DNA from: Cymbidium sinense
Taxonomy: Eukaryota; Streptophyta; Magnoliopsida; Asparagales; Orchidaceae
Assembly (NCBI GenBank): GCA_021442155.1
Contig: CM038215.1
Span: 7,402,976 to 7,466,975, forward strand
Length of the DNA stretch: 64,000 nt
Direction: 5' to 3'
Shown one piece after another: positions 35,717 to 48,672 of the stretch; within the stretch, counting starts at the first letter, position 1; each line of letters opens with the position of its first letter. The translations under genes were made by a program, and so were the position numbers. Under the pieces are notes generated by a model, which did no database searches, had not been told where the DNA came from, and was given only the letters and a program-made list of their open reading frames with translations.

Positions 35717-36130
35717 CCTTAAACCTTAAACCCTAAACCCTAAACCTTAAATCCTAAATTAAAACTTAAACCATAAACCTAAAATCTAAACCAAACCTTA
35801 AACCCTAAACTCTAAACTCAAAACCTTAAACCCTAAACCTAAAACCTAAACCCTAAACACTAAACCCTAAACCCTAAATCTTAAACCCTAAACCCTAAAT
35901 TATACCTTATACCTTAAAAACCATAAACCCCAAACCCTAAACCCTTAAACCCTAAACCTTAAACCCTAAACCCTAAACCCTAAATGCTAAACCCTAAAAC
36001 CATAAACTTTAAACCCTAAAACTTAAAACCCTAAACCCTAAATCCTAAACTCCAAACTCTAAACCCTAAACCCTAAACTAACCCTAAACTATAAATCCTA
36101 AACTAACCCTAACCTTAAAACCTATACCTT
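35717..36130 (+). repeat. CCCTAAA-dense satellite block 9
   Basis: Unusually pure CCCTAAA and CCTTAAA text (about 0.4 kb) with little AATAAA material. It ends at the left edge of gypsy remnant B. One short CCCTAAA island (36247-36270) reappears just inside the B region. Confidence 0.9.
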
Positions 36131-39100
36131 AAACCTTGAATAAAGATGTCATTAGAGTTATCTAAAAATGACCTAATCCTAACATAGTTATGGTAGTTAA
36201 GAAAAATGTCTTCAAGAGACTTTCCTTGACTATTAGAGATTTGAATACCCAAAACCCTAACCCTAAATCATATTATAATACCATATTATAATATAATGTA
36301 GCATCATATATTTGAGCATGTAGTGATGTTTTGGAGGTTATAAGATGTTTTGAAATGTTTTAGTATATATGGTCTATATTATATATTAATATAAATCATA
36401 AAATATTGATTTAATAAATCAGATGATGAAATTTTTTTTTATGTGAAGTGGGAATTAGGTTGTAGTACCAAAGGTGTGCTACACCACTTGTAGTCTAAAA
36501 TGTAAGATTTTATGTTCAAAATAAATATTATATGTTGTAGCATAGTATAACATCATATATCATAATATATTTTTCAACACATTTTAGATTCTTTTAGTAT
36601 TTTATGATCATGCAATCGAGCCTACACTAGCATTATTTATAAAAATATTGATTTAGACTTTAAATGGTGGAATTTGGCCAAATTCATAATAGAGCATGGC
36701 ATCATAATATATTATTTCAATTTAAAATATGTAAGTGATAATGACTAAAATATATAGTTTTTATTATTTAGACTAATTTTATGATTTTTATCATAAGTAA
36801 TCCCTTGTGATGTGATATGTAATATAATATAATATAATATGTATAGTGTATTATAATATAGATGCCATAACATAGTGTAGCATCATGCATTATAACATGT
36901 ATGTATTACTACTTATTGTTTAGCATATTTTAGTTTGTTATAGTAAATGTAGTTGAGTTTGTAGTATAATTTATTAAAATATTGATTTATAGCTGAGATG
37001 ATGGATTTGACCAAATTTAAGGTAAACTTTAGAAACATCATGGGTGTGCTATGGTGTGTCATTTAATCAAAAGAATGGAATTTTGCATCCAAAATAAATG
37101 TTCATTTTCAACCAAATTTTATAATTTTTTCTTAAAGTGATTCATTTTAAGGTGTAATGTAAGATAATATATTATATGAAAGATTATTAAAATATAATGT
37201 ACATAACAATATAACTTCACATATATATGAATGTGGTGGTGTGTTACTAAATGTTATTGTACATTTTAGTATGTTTTACTTTTGTTATAATACATTGGGT
37301 CAAAACTCACAAAAATGTTAATTTGAAGGTTGGGATGGAAGGATTTGGCCAAATTCATAGCACACACTAGAAGTAACACCAAAATTATGCTATTTTGTAC
37401 CATTTCTAATAGAAAATTAATAATTTTACATCCAAAATGAACATTATTCATATTTTGAGAAAATTTTGTTATTTATTCCTTTTAAGTGATTCTAATGAGG
37501 TGTAATGTTAGACAATATATTATATTATAGCAAATTATAATATTACATCATATATTATAATATATAGTGTGTTAATTCACACTATAATATGTTTAGCATG
37601 ATATTGTATAGTTAGTTTGAGATTCCATCACCAATCATAAAATGTTAATTATAATGTTAAGATGATGTATGAATAAATACTTTATTAGTCTTTTGGTTGA
37701 AGTATTAAAGGTGTGCATAAGAGAAAAAATAACATTTGTTGAGAATTCCATGTCAAGGACATGAGGAGATCTGGGGATCAAACATGCATTGGACATGACA
37801 TGTGGGGTCTATGTTGAGGGCATAAAAGAGGAAAATCTAATAGGGATAAGGTTTGAATTAGATTTGATTATATGATTTGTTGAAAAAAGATATGTTGGGC
37901 ATAAAAATCTATAATCCATTGCTGATTAAGATCAAATCAACTTTAATTTGTTTTGTTTTAATTGACATAGAGGCATATCTACTAGAGATATGGGCTCGAG
38001 TCCACTGGGGATTGGGTATATGAACATTCCACTAAGGAAGTAGGTTCGCACTATCTGCTAGGGATTGGGATTTCAGTTTGATTTCATAGATTTGTTTGGG
38101 GATTTATACACTGGGGATAAGAATTTATTTGGATTTATTTGATTTGTACTCTACTAGAGGAGTTGGTTTAATTTGGCTCCACTAGGGAGGTTGGTTTTGA
38201 ATTTGATTTTTTGCTTGACTTGTTTATATATGATTTAGGGATCCATTGGGAAGAAGGGTTTGAGTTAACTCCACTAGGGAAAATCAGATGGGTTTAATTT
38301 AACGAAGTTAATGTATGGACCTGGTGTGATAGACCCACCGAGAAGCTATATCATCCCTTGACCTTCCTTTTTTACAAATGTAAAGGGATAGTCTCGGGTG
38401 GGGTAGAGCTAGCCAACCTAAGTTGCCTTCGTGTAATGCTATGCTAAGAAGAAGGCATAGCAAACTTACATCTTCCAAAGACAATTTGGGTGACCTTTGG
38501 ATGCATAACAAATGGAACGACCTGGGTGACTATTGAGTTAATGCCCTTGGGGGCTTATGTCAACTCAAAAGTATTTAAGAATAATTTTATCTTAATTTCA
38601 TGTGATTTGATATTATTTGTTTAGTTTAGTTTGATTTTCAAATTGAGGCATATCCACTGGGATGTGAGCTCGGCCAAATTTGATAGATTTAATTTATACC
38701 ATGTCATGTGGGATGGACCCACGGAGAAGGGGCTATATCGGACATGTCCTATCTCAGATTTACAAATCCAAAAGGATAGTCTACTAGCCGTGGGGTAGAG
38801 CTAGCCAACCTAAGTGGTTGCCTTTCCATGTGCAACGTCTGTGCTAGAAAGAAGGTGTAGCCAACTTTCATCTTCCAAAGTAGGGAACAACCGTTGGGGT
38901 GACCTATTGGTAGCATAACAAATCAAACTTGACTTACACACAACTACTGAGTGAATGCTGTTGGGGACTTATATCAACTCAAGAGTAGTCAGACAATTCA
39001 TATAGGGAGTTTTACTAACACTGCCCTAAAGATAGGATACTTGCTTGAGAAAAGGTACCGCTATGGGTGTCCTCCTAATCCACAAGTGAATATATATTTT

Positions 39101-40245
39101 ATTTATATGTTTGCATTTACCTTAGGTGACCACTAAGAAGGGGCTATGTCAGCCTTGACCTATCTCAAATTTACTAGACTTAAGGAGAATCTGCACATCC
39201 ATAGAATGGATTCTCCAACCACAGGGGTGGTTACTAGGAAAGGGGAACTGTCCAATCTGATTGTAACCTAGGTAGTGTACAAAGGATGTAATCAAAATAT
39301 AGTGCCCATAGGGGAGATGTGTTAGGGGAGTTATCTTGAGCCCTGTAAAAGTAAGCCTATAGGTGTACGGTGGCCAACTCAAGGAGAAAGCATAGCAGAC
39401 TTACATCTGCTATGAGTGGTGTATCCTAAGGTGCAAGAACCAACCAACCTAAGGTGTATCCATCAACATGAGTGGTGTATCAGCATAGTGAGAAACCAAC
39501 CAACCTAAGGTGCCGGGTGTGCAATGATCAATCCAAAAAGAAAGCATGTAAGCTTACAACTTTCCAAGAAGAACTGATCATCACGATAGTCTATCATTGG
39601 CGGGACAGATGCTATCTGACCTAGAGAAACTACTAAACAGGGAGCCCCGAGGAAGGATTGGACTTAGACTAGAAGTAGTCCGGAGGGAAAGAGCCACTAG
39701 GGGACTTATTTTAAACCTCAAATATACTTGACCTAGTCATTGCACGAAGGCTAATCCAAGAAAAATGCATAGTAGACTCACATCCTCTTAAATAAAGACA
39801 ACATGAGGTAGTTTACCAGCCACATACTAAGGCCTACCAAACTAATAAGCACTCATCGGTGTGCAATGGCCAAGTAAGGAAGGAAAGCATAGTAGACTTA
39901 CATCCTCCAAAGTAAGAAGTACACTAGGGTGACACACTAGCAAGACATCTGCCCACCAGAGCAAGTGAATGCCGCAATTATCTCAACTTAGAGTAGCCCA
40001 AGATAAGAGATATGTGTTTGTTTATATGTTTGTGTGTAGTTTGTATTTGTGTTGTGTCGATGAAGGATAGGACCTCACTCAAGTTCCTTACACCTACCCT
40101 AAACACATCATGGTGGATTCACAAATAAGAATACTTTCAATATGGAAGAGATTGAATTCAAAATGGAATTTTCATTGATGATTGTTGTTTTAAAATGATT
40201 TATAATATTTCTTTAAGTAGAGCCCATTGGTTGGAAGCATTGGGT
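36131..40245 (-). repeat. LTR-like non-coding part of gypsy B
   Basis: About 4.1 kb, AT-rich on the left (many 'tatattataatata' runs) and collinear from 37096 with 1-2944 of copy A, including the internal repeat pair at about 38310-38520 and 38703-38935. The right edge is inferred from alignment with copy A's proposed polypurine tract. The left 1 kb (36131-37095) has no counterpart in the window because A starts at the window edge. Very long LTRs are known in Ogre-type elements, but no second LTR was found here. Confidence 0.5.
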
Positions 40246-40259
40246 ACTCTCCTTATGAT

Positions 40260-41230
40260 TAAAAAGCTATTAAGATCCTCCTTGGTAGGCCTTCTCTATG
40301 GCGAAAGGGCCTTCCCAAGTTGGTTCAAACTTACCTCCCATCTTACAATGGCAACAATTAGTCTTCTTAGAACTAAAATAAGCTCTCCTACTTGAAAAGC
40401 TCTAGGTCAGACCAACTTATTATAAAGTTGAATCATTTTAGCTTTCTACAACTCAAGGTTTTGGCATGCCCGCAGACGTATCTCCTCCAAACCTTCAAGC
40501 TCTTCTAACCGCAACTTGGTGTTCTACTCTGTTGTGATCTTACTACCGACAACTATCCTTCATGATGGGAGTTGAACTTCTAATGGTAGAACGACTTTGG
40601 ACCCATACAATAAGGAGAAAGAGTAAGTTGGAGTTCTATATGGTGGGTAGGCCCACAAGGCTTCAACTAATTGCTCATGCCATTGCTTATTTTGTCGAGT
40701 GTCTTCTTTAGTATTTGGATGAGAGTTTTGTTGAAGTCTTCGCTAATTTTTTTCCTCTAGTTGGGTTGAATATCTCAATCTATGTTGTGTCTCAGGAAAA
40801 GTTATTGATCTCGCACTTGAAAATATCATTATCGATATAATTCATCGAGGCACTCTGAACCTATATATGATATGGTTCCTAAAAAACTGGAGGACATGCT
40901 CAGCTGTGACCTCTCTGAGCTGAATCATCTTCGCCCATTAGGAAAAGTAATCAGTAATAGCTAAGATGAAATGATGACCCATGGAAGAAGGAGGATCAAT
41001 CAGACCCACTATTTTAGTACCCCAATAATTGAATGGCCATGATGCCAATATAGGATGTAGAATGTTGGATGGTTGCTGTAGGACCACTTTGTGTATTTGA
41101 CAATGGTGGCATCGCTTAATCATATCAATGCAATCTTTGATCATCGACGACCAGTAGTATCCTAGTCTCTTGATCTTGGCTTTCATCTTCAAACCAAATT
41201 AGTTGTTTCCACATAATCCTGAGTGTACTT
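40260..41230 (-). pseudogene. Integrase remnant, gypsy B
   Basis: A minus-strand open stretch at 40938-41192 (84 codons) covers the end of the zinc-binding region (KRCHHCQIH, the Cys-Cys half) and the start of the core (WPFNYWGTKIVGLID, then GHHFILAITDYFS), with the first catalytic Asp in the GLID box. The C-terminal region continues towards 40270, where it aligns with the clearer integrase end of copy A. Frames are broken. Confidence 0.85.
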
Positions 41231-41539
41231 TGATCACGATCTTATGGGCTTTGTGCTTTTCTAAATAATGTAATCACATATGATCGAAATACTATCAAGA
41301 CACCATCGACATGAGTAGGAAAGAGTTCTTTTTTCCGAGCTTGGGACTTCTCTTGAGGTAATTTTCCTTTATTTAAGTAATCCATGAATGACTGCCTCCA
41401 ATCTAACTCCTCATCCTTCTTGGCAATGGCAACCTTCCCTTCAAGAGAGTACTTTTTGATGAGTTCAATAATAATAAGGGATAAGACTTGTCTATTTTTG
41501 ACCTTTATTGATATGAACTCATCCTTTAGACTTGCCATA

Positions 41540-41900
41540 TCTTTAGCAATCTTGGCTAAAGCATATGCTATGGCATTCTCTCATCGAGGAATCTTATAAA
41601 TGGTAACCTCTAAGATTTGGGCCAACAACTCCATGGTGTACTTGTGGTAGTGATGGAGCTTGGGCTTTATAACCTTATAGGAACCATCATTTGGTTGATA
41701 ACTAGATGAGAATCCTAAGATATTGATGTTCTGGATGCTTAATGTAATGACTAACTCCAGATCGACAATCAGAGCCTCATATTGGGCTTCGTTGTTGGTG
41801 CAATGATTAGACAGATGATATGAGAATCTCATCACATCGATGTCCAAAGTTAAGAGAACTATTCCTACCTTTCTTGGAATAGTAGTTTATGGTTCTTCAC
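41540..41900 (-). pseudogene. Additional RNase H domain, gypsy B
   Basis: An 88-codon minus-strand stretch (41581-41847) aligned to the copy A domain: MRFSYHLSNHCTNNEAQYEALIV is represented by the phrases SYHLSN and NNEAQYEALI, followed by INILGF where copy A has FGDSQ (the catalytic Asp region is damaged here), and LHHYHKYTMELL and IYKIPR. A frameshift separates the amino-terminal FDG box near 41920. Confidence 0.84.
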
Positions 41901-42076
41901 CTATTTGAGGAGGTCACACCATCAAAGTACATCTCCAAGTGGTGAATGCTAGTATCCCTTAAGTTCATGATGTTCATCGGAGATCATCACTAAGTAGAGT
42001 CAGGAAGTGGGTGTGCTAAGATCCACTAGTGCTTGTCCTTTCACGCATGGGTACGAAGGTAATGTCAATTTGACCA

Positions 42077-43080
42077 TCATGCCAACCATCGGATAGCATC
42101 GTGGTCATGAGAGATCTGTAGTTGATTGATCCTTGAGATTAAGTTCACTTTATCAGGAAGCAAGTAGTGGTGTATCTTTTGGGATGCAAAGATTAAAGCT
42201 AGGCAATGCTTCTTAATGGATGGATAATTAGCTTCAGTAGGGATTAGATGACAGTTGAGGTAGTAGAGTGCATTTTCCTTCCCTTCATCATTTTGGGACA
42301 ACAAAGCACAAGGGAGTTGCACAATGTAGTGTAAAGTTTGAGTGGCTTGCCCTGGATAGAGGCTACTAGGAATGATGATGTCATCAGGTAATGCTTGATG
42401 TCTTTGAAGGCATGCTCACACTTCTCATCCCACTTGAACTTAGCATCCTTTTTGACAAGTGCGAGAATGAGACATCTTCGATAGTTGGATATAAAGCATC
42501 TTAGATATGCCAACAACCTTTGAAATGATCTGTTGAGTTAAACTTTTAAGGGGTGGCATTTCTAATATTTCCTTGATCTTCTCTCAATCTATTTTGATTC
42601 CGTCGAACAATAAACCCAAGAAATTTTCCTAAAGCTACAAGAATACACACTTGGGGTTCTTTTTTGAGGTTAAATTGTCTTAACTATTTAAAAAAACTAC
42701 TCAAGTCAAAGAGATGGTCTTCTTCTCTACTTTTGACCAGATCATCGACATAGCACTCGACTTGATGATGAATGAGTTCATCAAAGATTGAGTCATAGCC
42801 CACCGGTATGTAGTAAGGCTAAAAGGCTTTATAGCAATAGATTCGATCGAGGTTCTAAAAGTAGTGTTTCTTTCATCTTCATGTGCCATCTTTATTTGGT
42901 TATATCCAAAAAGAGTCCATGAAATAGACTACATGAGACTTGGCAATGTCCACCATCGAGATTAGTACTAGAAATTCATCTTTTGGACATTTCTAAAATT
43001 GACATATGTTAATTTGACCATTTTTTCTTAACTTCAATGACAGCTAACCGGTAGGGTATTTTTCTTAGATGAAGCCAACA
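42077..43080 (-). pseudogene. Reverse transcriptase and RT-linked RNase H remnant, gypsy B
   Basis: The minus strand from right to left shows the RT fingers (KNGQINICQF, KCPKDEFLVLISMVD, FMDSFW), then HEDERNTTF, the catalytic palm ECYVDDLVKSREEDHLF with the YVDD codons at 42741-42752, then the connection (RCFISNYRR, KKDAKFKWDEKCEHAFKDI) and RNase H (NDEGKENALYYL, YPSIKKHCLALIFA, HYLLPDKVNLISR). These are standard plant Tat/Ogre features. Several frameshifts separate the pieces. Confidence 0.88.
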
Positions 43081-44289
43081 TCGATGAATTTTTCACTAAA
43101 ATGACCTATTCTGTCTAATCAAATGCCTAGGAGCTTGCTTGATAGGTTAGCTTTCTATTACTAGTTTATGGGCCATGTTAGAGATAATCTAGGCATCTCC
43201 ATGCAAAGAAAGTCCTTAAACTCACCAATAACCTAACTAAGTCATTGGTTTCAATTTCAACAAAGAACATGTTCTAAAGTTGATTTCCTTGACCTCATTG
43301 ATGGTTGACTTGATCTCTTGAACTATGCATCTTTGACTTCAAAATCATCTAGATCATCCAAGTTTCTAAGCATAGGTCTTCATATAATGTGATTTGAAAA
43401 GAAACTATTAGATTCCAAATGATTGGTGAGGTAGTAATCATCATCATCGACTGGACCCACTGTACTGAATCCTAGTCAAGGTCTTGATTGAGAGCTTTTG
43501 CATTTATTCTTCCATATTCTTTCAAAGTAGTCTGACCCGTGCTTTGACAAAGTATGTGGAATTAACCATTTCTTTGCTAAATTATGAACACAAGGCAAGT
43601 ACCAATCAAAAGGTAATTATATTAAATCTTTATATGAATCACCCTTAAGTTCTACATCAACTTCTTGACTTGAGGGGCGATGCTGCAGAAATAACCTATA
43701 AGTCTTCATACACCTGGATGACTTAGGGGCTTCCTTAATAAACCCTCGGTTTTTTAGAGGAATGTGGGGATAGAGCTAAGGTTCCCAACTAATGCCTAAC
43801 TATTTCACATATAGACTTGGATACACTTTGCTTTGGAGCATGGTCCACCTGCTCAAATGTCACCTCAAGGGAATCTACTACTAAGAAGAGCTGCGGTGTA
43901 ACCATATAAGACTCATCCTATGAACTAGATTCTAAGTCTATATGGATAATAGGTGTACTCTGGTAGTGGGACATATCTTTTATTGGGTGGCCATTAAAAG
44001 GTTTTCCACCTCTGCATCTAAAGCATCTTCCTACTTGGTGGAGGTCATCCTACCAATATGTTTGAATGTAGTAACGAACTGTGGGTGGAATCTAAGGTCA
44101 GGATCCACTTTCTCCTCCAAGTCTATTTCCGCTCCCTTTTATTTTATTTTTCATTTTCTCTTCTTTTCTTTTTCTTTTTCTCTTTCTTTTTTTATTTTTT
44201 TTATTTTTAAACTTTGGCCAAGTTGATGAGAATATACTTGTTGATTTTGAGGAAGGTAGTAAGCCACATCTTCATATATGCCGACTACA

Positions 44290-44520
44290 TGAACTGTAAA
44301 TGGCTTGAGATCTCATTTGACACAGTAGATGATTCAACCTCTCACAAACTTCATACATTGATGTAGAGAGGATGGAACTATATTGTTCTCATGTATCCAT
44401 AGTCTCCAAAGCAAAGCATTGAAAGATGTATCTGAGTCTATAATGTAAAACTATGTTTTGATCTTCCAATCATCTATCTCCAAGGGCAACACTATAGAGC
44501 CTAAGGCCTATTGACCTCAC
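44290..44520 (-). pseudogene. Aspartic protease C-terminal remnant, gypsy B
   Basis: The minus strand reads LPLEIDDWKIKT, FYIIDSDTSFNALL and WIHENNIVPSSL. This is the characteristic end of the retropepsin of Tat/Ogre/Athila elements (FNALLGRPWIH followed by PSSLH), here with GRP of the RPW box changed. The catalytic DTG/DNG half was not located, so the domain is partial. A 70-bp polypyrimidine run on + (44140-44210) lies between it and RT. Confidence 0.72.
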
Positions 44521-44560
44521 TTTGGGAGTGCGGATTCAATCTTCCCATCTTAGACATAGG

Positions 44561-47500
44561 AGTCTTCTAGACACTAAGGCTTCCTTAGTCATAAGACACT
44601 TCTAACAATTAGGTAAACACTTAACCTAAGCCTAATGACTTAGAATGGTTAACCATAGGATTAGGTTATGCCTTAGGGATAAAGATAATCCACCTACCCT
44701 ACAACCCAAATCCAATAAATGTTCACCTTCTCAAACCAAACCTCAAGTTCAATTCAAACATCAAATTCAAATCCAAATCAAAACCCAAATTCCAAAACCA
44801 AATTATTGAAGCCATGAAATCCAAACTTGAAATCCCTTCATAAGCCATACTATCCCATGGACTTAGCCAAATCTTAATCCAAATCAATCAAAAATCAATT
44901 GATTTTCTCATAATAAATTTATATCTTCCATCATCTTCCTAAATATAAGTCAAATATACATTCAAATGAATAAAACTAAATCAAACTAAATCAAATTAAA
45001 TCAAACCCCTTCCTAAGCCATATGACCTATCCCATGGACTTAGCTAAATAATAATCCAAATCAAGTCAAACTCAATTGATTTTCTTACAAATCAATAATA
45101 TTTTCCATCATCTTCACAAATTTAAATGAAATATACATTTAAATCATCAAAACTAAATCAAATCAAATCAAAATCTAAACCTAGCATGACCTAACTCCAA
45201 GACTTAGCCAAATTCCTTCAATTACAAAACCCAAATTAAATTATTTTCTCATGAATCAATCATACCTTCAATCATATTCACAAATATAATGAAATCTATA
45301 ATCATCAAGCCAAACCAAAATCAACCCAAACCCAACCAACCTTTTGACTTGAAAATGTTCAAATGAAACAAACCCATTTGAACTCAAGCCAATTGCAATT
45401 GAATTTATATATCAATTCCAAATCCATATATAAACTCAACTAAATTAAACTCAACCAAAATCAAGCTAACTAAACCCAATTGGTCCACTTGACCCAAAGT
45501 GGCCAATTTGACCTATTGAGCCAAGTTTAATCCTACCCAAATTGGATTGAACCAAGCCCATCAAAACTCCCATCATGATTGTTGATCACCCTAGGTTGAT
45601 CAATTATCACAAATTTTCAAACTAAAATTCTTGGTCATTTGACCAAGTCAACCCCTTAACCCATATGAACCCAAACTAGCCAATTTTGCAACTAAGCCAA
45701 ATCCCTTAAAACCAATGATTCATACCATATCAAAATCAATATTTGAATATGATTTGACCTTCAATAGTCAAACCAAACCTAATTAGCCCTCTTGACCCAA
45801 GTTGACCAAATTGACCTAAAAGACCAAATGGGTTCAAATCAAAATATAAACCAAATTGATTGCAACCAATGGCTCAAGTTCATTCCAAATTGATTGTTGA
45901 ACTTGACCAAAGCCATGATTGGACCCAATTGAACCCTTGACCTACTTAGCCCAAATTAGCCTAAAGGTTCAAGTTAGCCTAGATCAAAACTAAATCTAAA
46001 TTAATTGAAATATAATCTACAATCATCTTCAATTGGTCAACTAAACCCAAACCAAATTGTCCGACTAATTTGGTCAAATTGGTCAACTTAACCATTTGAC
46101 CCAAATGAATTCAAATGAGCCAAAATCAAATCTAAGCCAAACTAAACCAAAATATCCCAAATGATCATATGAACTTGACAACCAGTTTGACCCAATTTGA
46201 CCAATTGGTCAACTTAACTCAACTAACCCAATTTGACCTAAATGAGTCAAATTGAGCCAAACCTAACCAAATCAACTCTAATTGACTTTAAATTTGGGCT
46301 AACCAACTTTTGGCACATTTCAAATCTGCCCAAATCAAATGATCATTCTACCCTTGGGTTAAGGGCATCACATGAGACAAATCACCCATGTAAGTGGTCA
46401 TTTCCATTCCTTGGCCACTTGGTACTCTCCCAATGGTCCACCTAAGCACCTAGGACACTGCCCAACCTGACCCAAAGGGTGGTTGGGTCGATCATGACCC
46501 ATGGGACATGAAATTGCCTCACCCTTCCCATTGGAGCATTTGAAACTCATAGGACACCCGTGATTTCTCCTTGGCAGCCACCTCTACACCATCAACCAAC
46601 CAAGCCGAGCCAACTCACCTCCTCCCTACCACCTAAGACTCACGAGATGGTGATGACCACTAGATTCCAAACTCAATCCGACCATATGATCAAGATGAAG
46701 AGGGTATACACCCCCTCGTTTCCATGCAAACACACACAAAAATCTTTCCTCAGAGCCCTAGCTACCCAAGATGAGCTATTAGAGCCATTCCCTAAGCTCC
46801 CAAGTTCATTCCTCGATCATAAAATGCCATTCTCGTCTGAAATAGGACACTCCCATTTTTGACCTAACTTCCCCATTTCTCCATCAAACTCAAATTAACT
46901 TTGCACGCACCTTCCCTACGATGCATCGAATAAGAACGAATCATCTTCCAAGCTTCCAAAGCATCAAAGGTGTGACTTCGATCAAAGCTAAGCTCCGAAT
47001 TGTCAGTTCATGGCCTTCTAAGTGAACATCAAAGAATTGGTCCAACAACTCCTCAATAGGGCTTTATCTCCATGTAGACGCTGAGTCGGGTAAGTTTTAA
47101 GTAGCCAATCCCATGACACCCTGTGGAAAGCGTGCCACCTCGGCCACATGCCAAAGATTAGGCTTTCTTAATTAATCATTTTTAATGGTTGAAACTTCTA
47201 AAAATCATAAAAAATCATAGAGAAATAAAAAATGTAAATAAATACTCATTTTAAAGGTATTTTAGAGGAGAATTAATTAAAAATGATCCAAACTAATTCT
47301 GAATAGTAGTTAAGGTTTAATTAAAAATTGTTTTAACTTAATTACTCCTTAATTACTTGAGCAATTATTTTTAAATTTTATGGATTAATTTAGTGGGATG
47401 ACCTTTGTCTCCCATAATTTTCTTGGGATTTATTGCTCACCCAATTTGGAAAATTAACTGATTAATCCTTAACTACTCTGTTAAGTTAATTAATGATTAA

Positions 47501-48591
47501 TTAATCCCATGAGTAGTAATAAATTCCTCAATTAAGTTTATTAATTTTTGTTCAATAGTAAGTGAACTAAGGAATAAGGTTAGGACCCCTTTCCTTAAGT
47601 TCATTTCACCTTTTTTTAAAAATAAAATTAATTAGGATTTAACTAATTAATTAAATCACTTAATTAAATTGAAATCATAATCACATCAGACCTAATGAGT
47701 AAAATCATGTGGTAGATCTTTAGGTGTTTAATAACCTAATGGAGTTTAATGAAATTATGGTTAGTCCACATGTGTGGGAAAACCATAAGAGTAATTAATT
47801 AAGTCCCTTAATCTAGTTAACTATTAATCATGAGCCAATTGCATTAGGCCCCTCTTATTTTTTAAGATCATTGCAAGTTTATTTTCCATGCATATCATGT
47901 TGGCTCATAATTATTTAGTTAATTATTTTAAGGTGACATAGGTAAGGGTAATTAATTCATCTAATTAAGGGTTCAACTTAATTAACCCATATAATCAACT
48001 TAATTACATTTTCTTAAATTAAATCAAATCACTAATGTGGGAAAGGGTTTAAAACAGCAAGTGATGATTTCTCTTCTCCTCTTTCAATCAAATCAAATCC
48101 AAAAATTAATTAATAAAGAAGATTTGGTTTGCTTTAAATAATCTTATTTGATTTGCTTGTCCTTAAGAAATAGTTTGGTTGAATGAATCACATGTTTATA
48201 TTTAATTGTCTTCTTTCCAATCATGTTAAATTTGGTATGTCATTTGAATCCATGCATCCATCTTTTCAAAATCAAGTAAAATAAAATGGATTTCCTTTAT
48301 GTAAGCTTGCATGTGTTGATTTAATTTAATATATGCATGGCTATTATCACTATTAAATCTAAATGTATTTTTCAAAAGCATATAAATGAATAATAATTTA
48401 TTATGATTCTAGTTATAAGTACATAAGAAATGCATGTGCGTATAGCTTAAGTGTATGAATGTTGGGTTCTCTTTCTATTATTCATGTGTTGATTTATATA
48501 TGATTGAATGGTAATGGGTATATAGTCTGGATATCTAGGGAACATGAGGCTTTAGCTAGCTCTAAGAAGGTCATTTGATTGCATCACTTCA
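44561..48591. other. Unassigned AT-rich region right of gypsy B
   Basis: No gene or known element was recognised. At 44700-46500 the + strand is A/C-rich and built from variations on 'ccaaattgacc', 'caaaccaaatca' and 'aactcaattgatt'. At 46500-47150 it is of more normal composition and has a 100-codon open frame (46560-46862) without a recognisable domain. At 47160-48560 it is AT-rich with many 'aattaattaa' words. It could be the gag/5'UTR/LTR side of gypsy B or another element; neither is shown by the sequence. Confidence 0.55.
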
Positions 48592-48672
48592 TTGGTTTGT
48601 TACTTGGTTGATGAAATCGAAAAGAAGAAATGTTGAATCTTAATTTGTTCTCTATTAAAATAAGAAAAAAAA
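48592..48672 (+). pseudogene. GRP 3'UTR-only stub (copy 7)
   Basis: Only the last 80 bp of the GRP segment: 'ttggtttgttacttggttga', 'gaaatcgaaaagaagaaatg', 'ttgttctctatt' and an A-rich end, followed by 'ccaaaaaactctaaacccta'. The upstream part is replaced by the unassigned region, so this marks a breakpoint inside a satellite unit. Confidence 0.85.

Larger units (their letters stand above)
36131..44560 (-). mobile_element. Ty3/gypsy (Tat/Ogre-like) remnant B
   Basis: Longer copy of the family seen at the window start. On the minus strand, from right to left: protease end (about 44300-44520), a spacer, RT (about 42680-43080), RT-linked RNase H (42077-42516), extra RNase H (41581-41900), integrase (40260-41230) and a 4-kb LTR-like region (36131-40245). 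The segment 37096-42790 is collinear with 1-5453. Gag and a matching right-hand LTR were not found; to the right the sequence becomes A/C-rich and unrelated. All domains are broken by indels. Confidence 0.86.

Noticed and set aside
44140..44210. Polypyrimidine run as a polypurine tract marking an LTR
   Set aside because: On the minus strand it lies between protease and RT remnants, not at an LTR edge, so it is more likely simple-sequence expansion.
46560..46862. A 100-codon open frame with Pro/His/Ser-rich start
   Set aside because: No domain recognised, no supporting promoter or splice context, and it sits in an unassigned repeat-like region. Left inside that entry.
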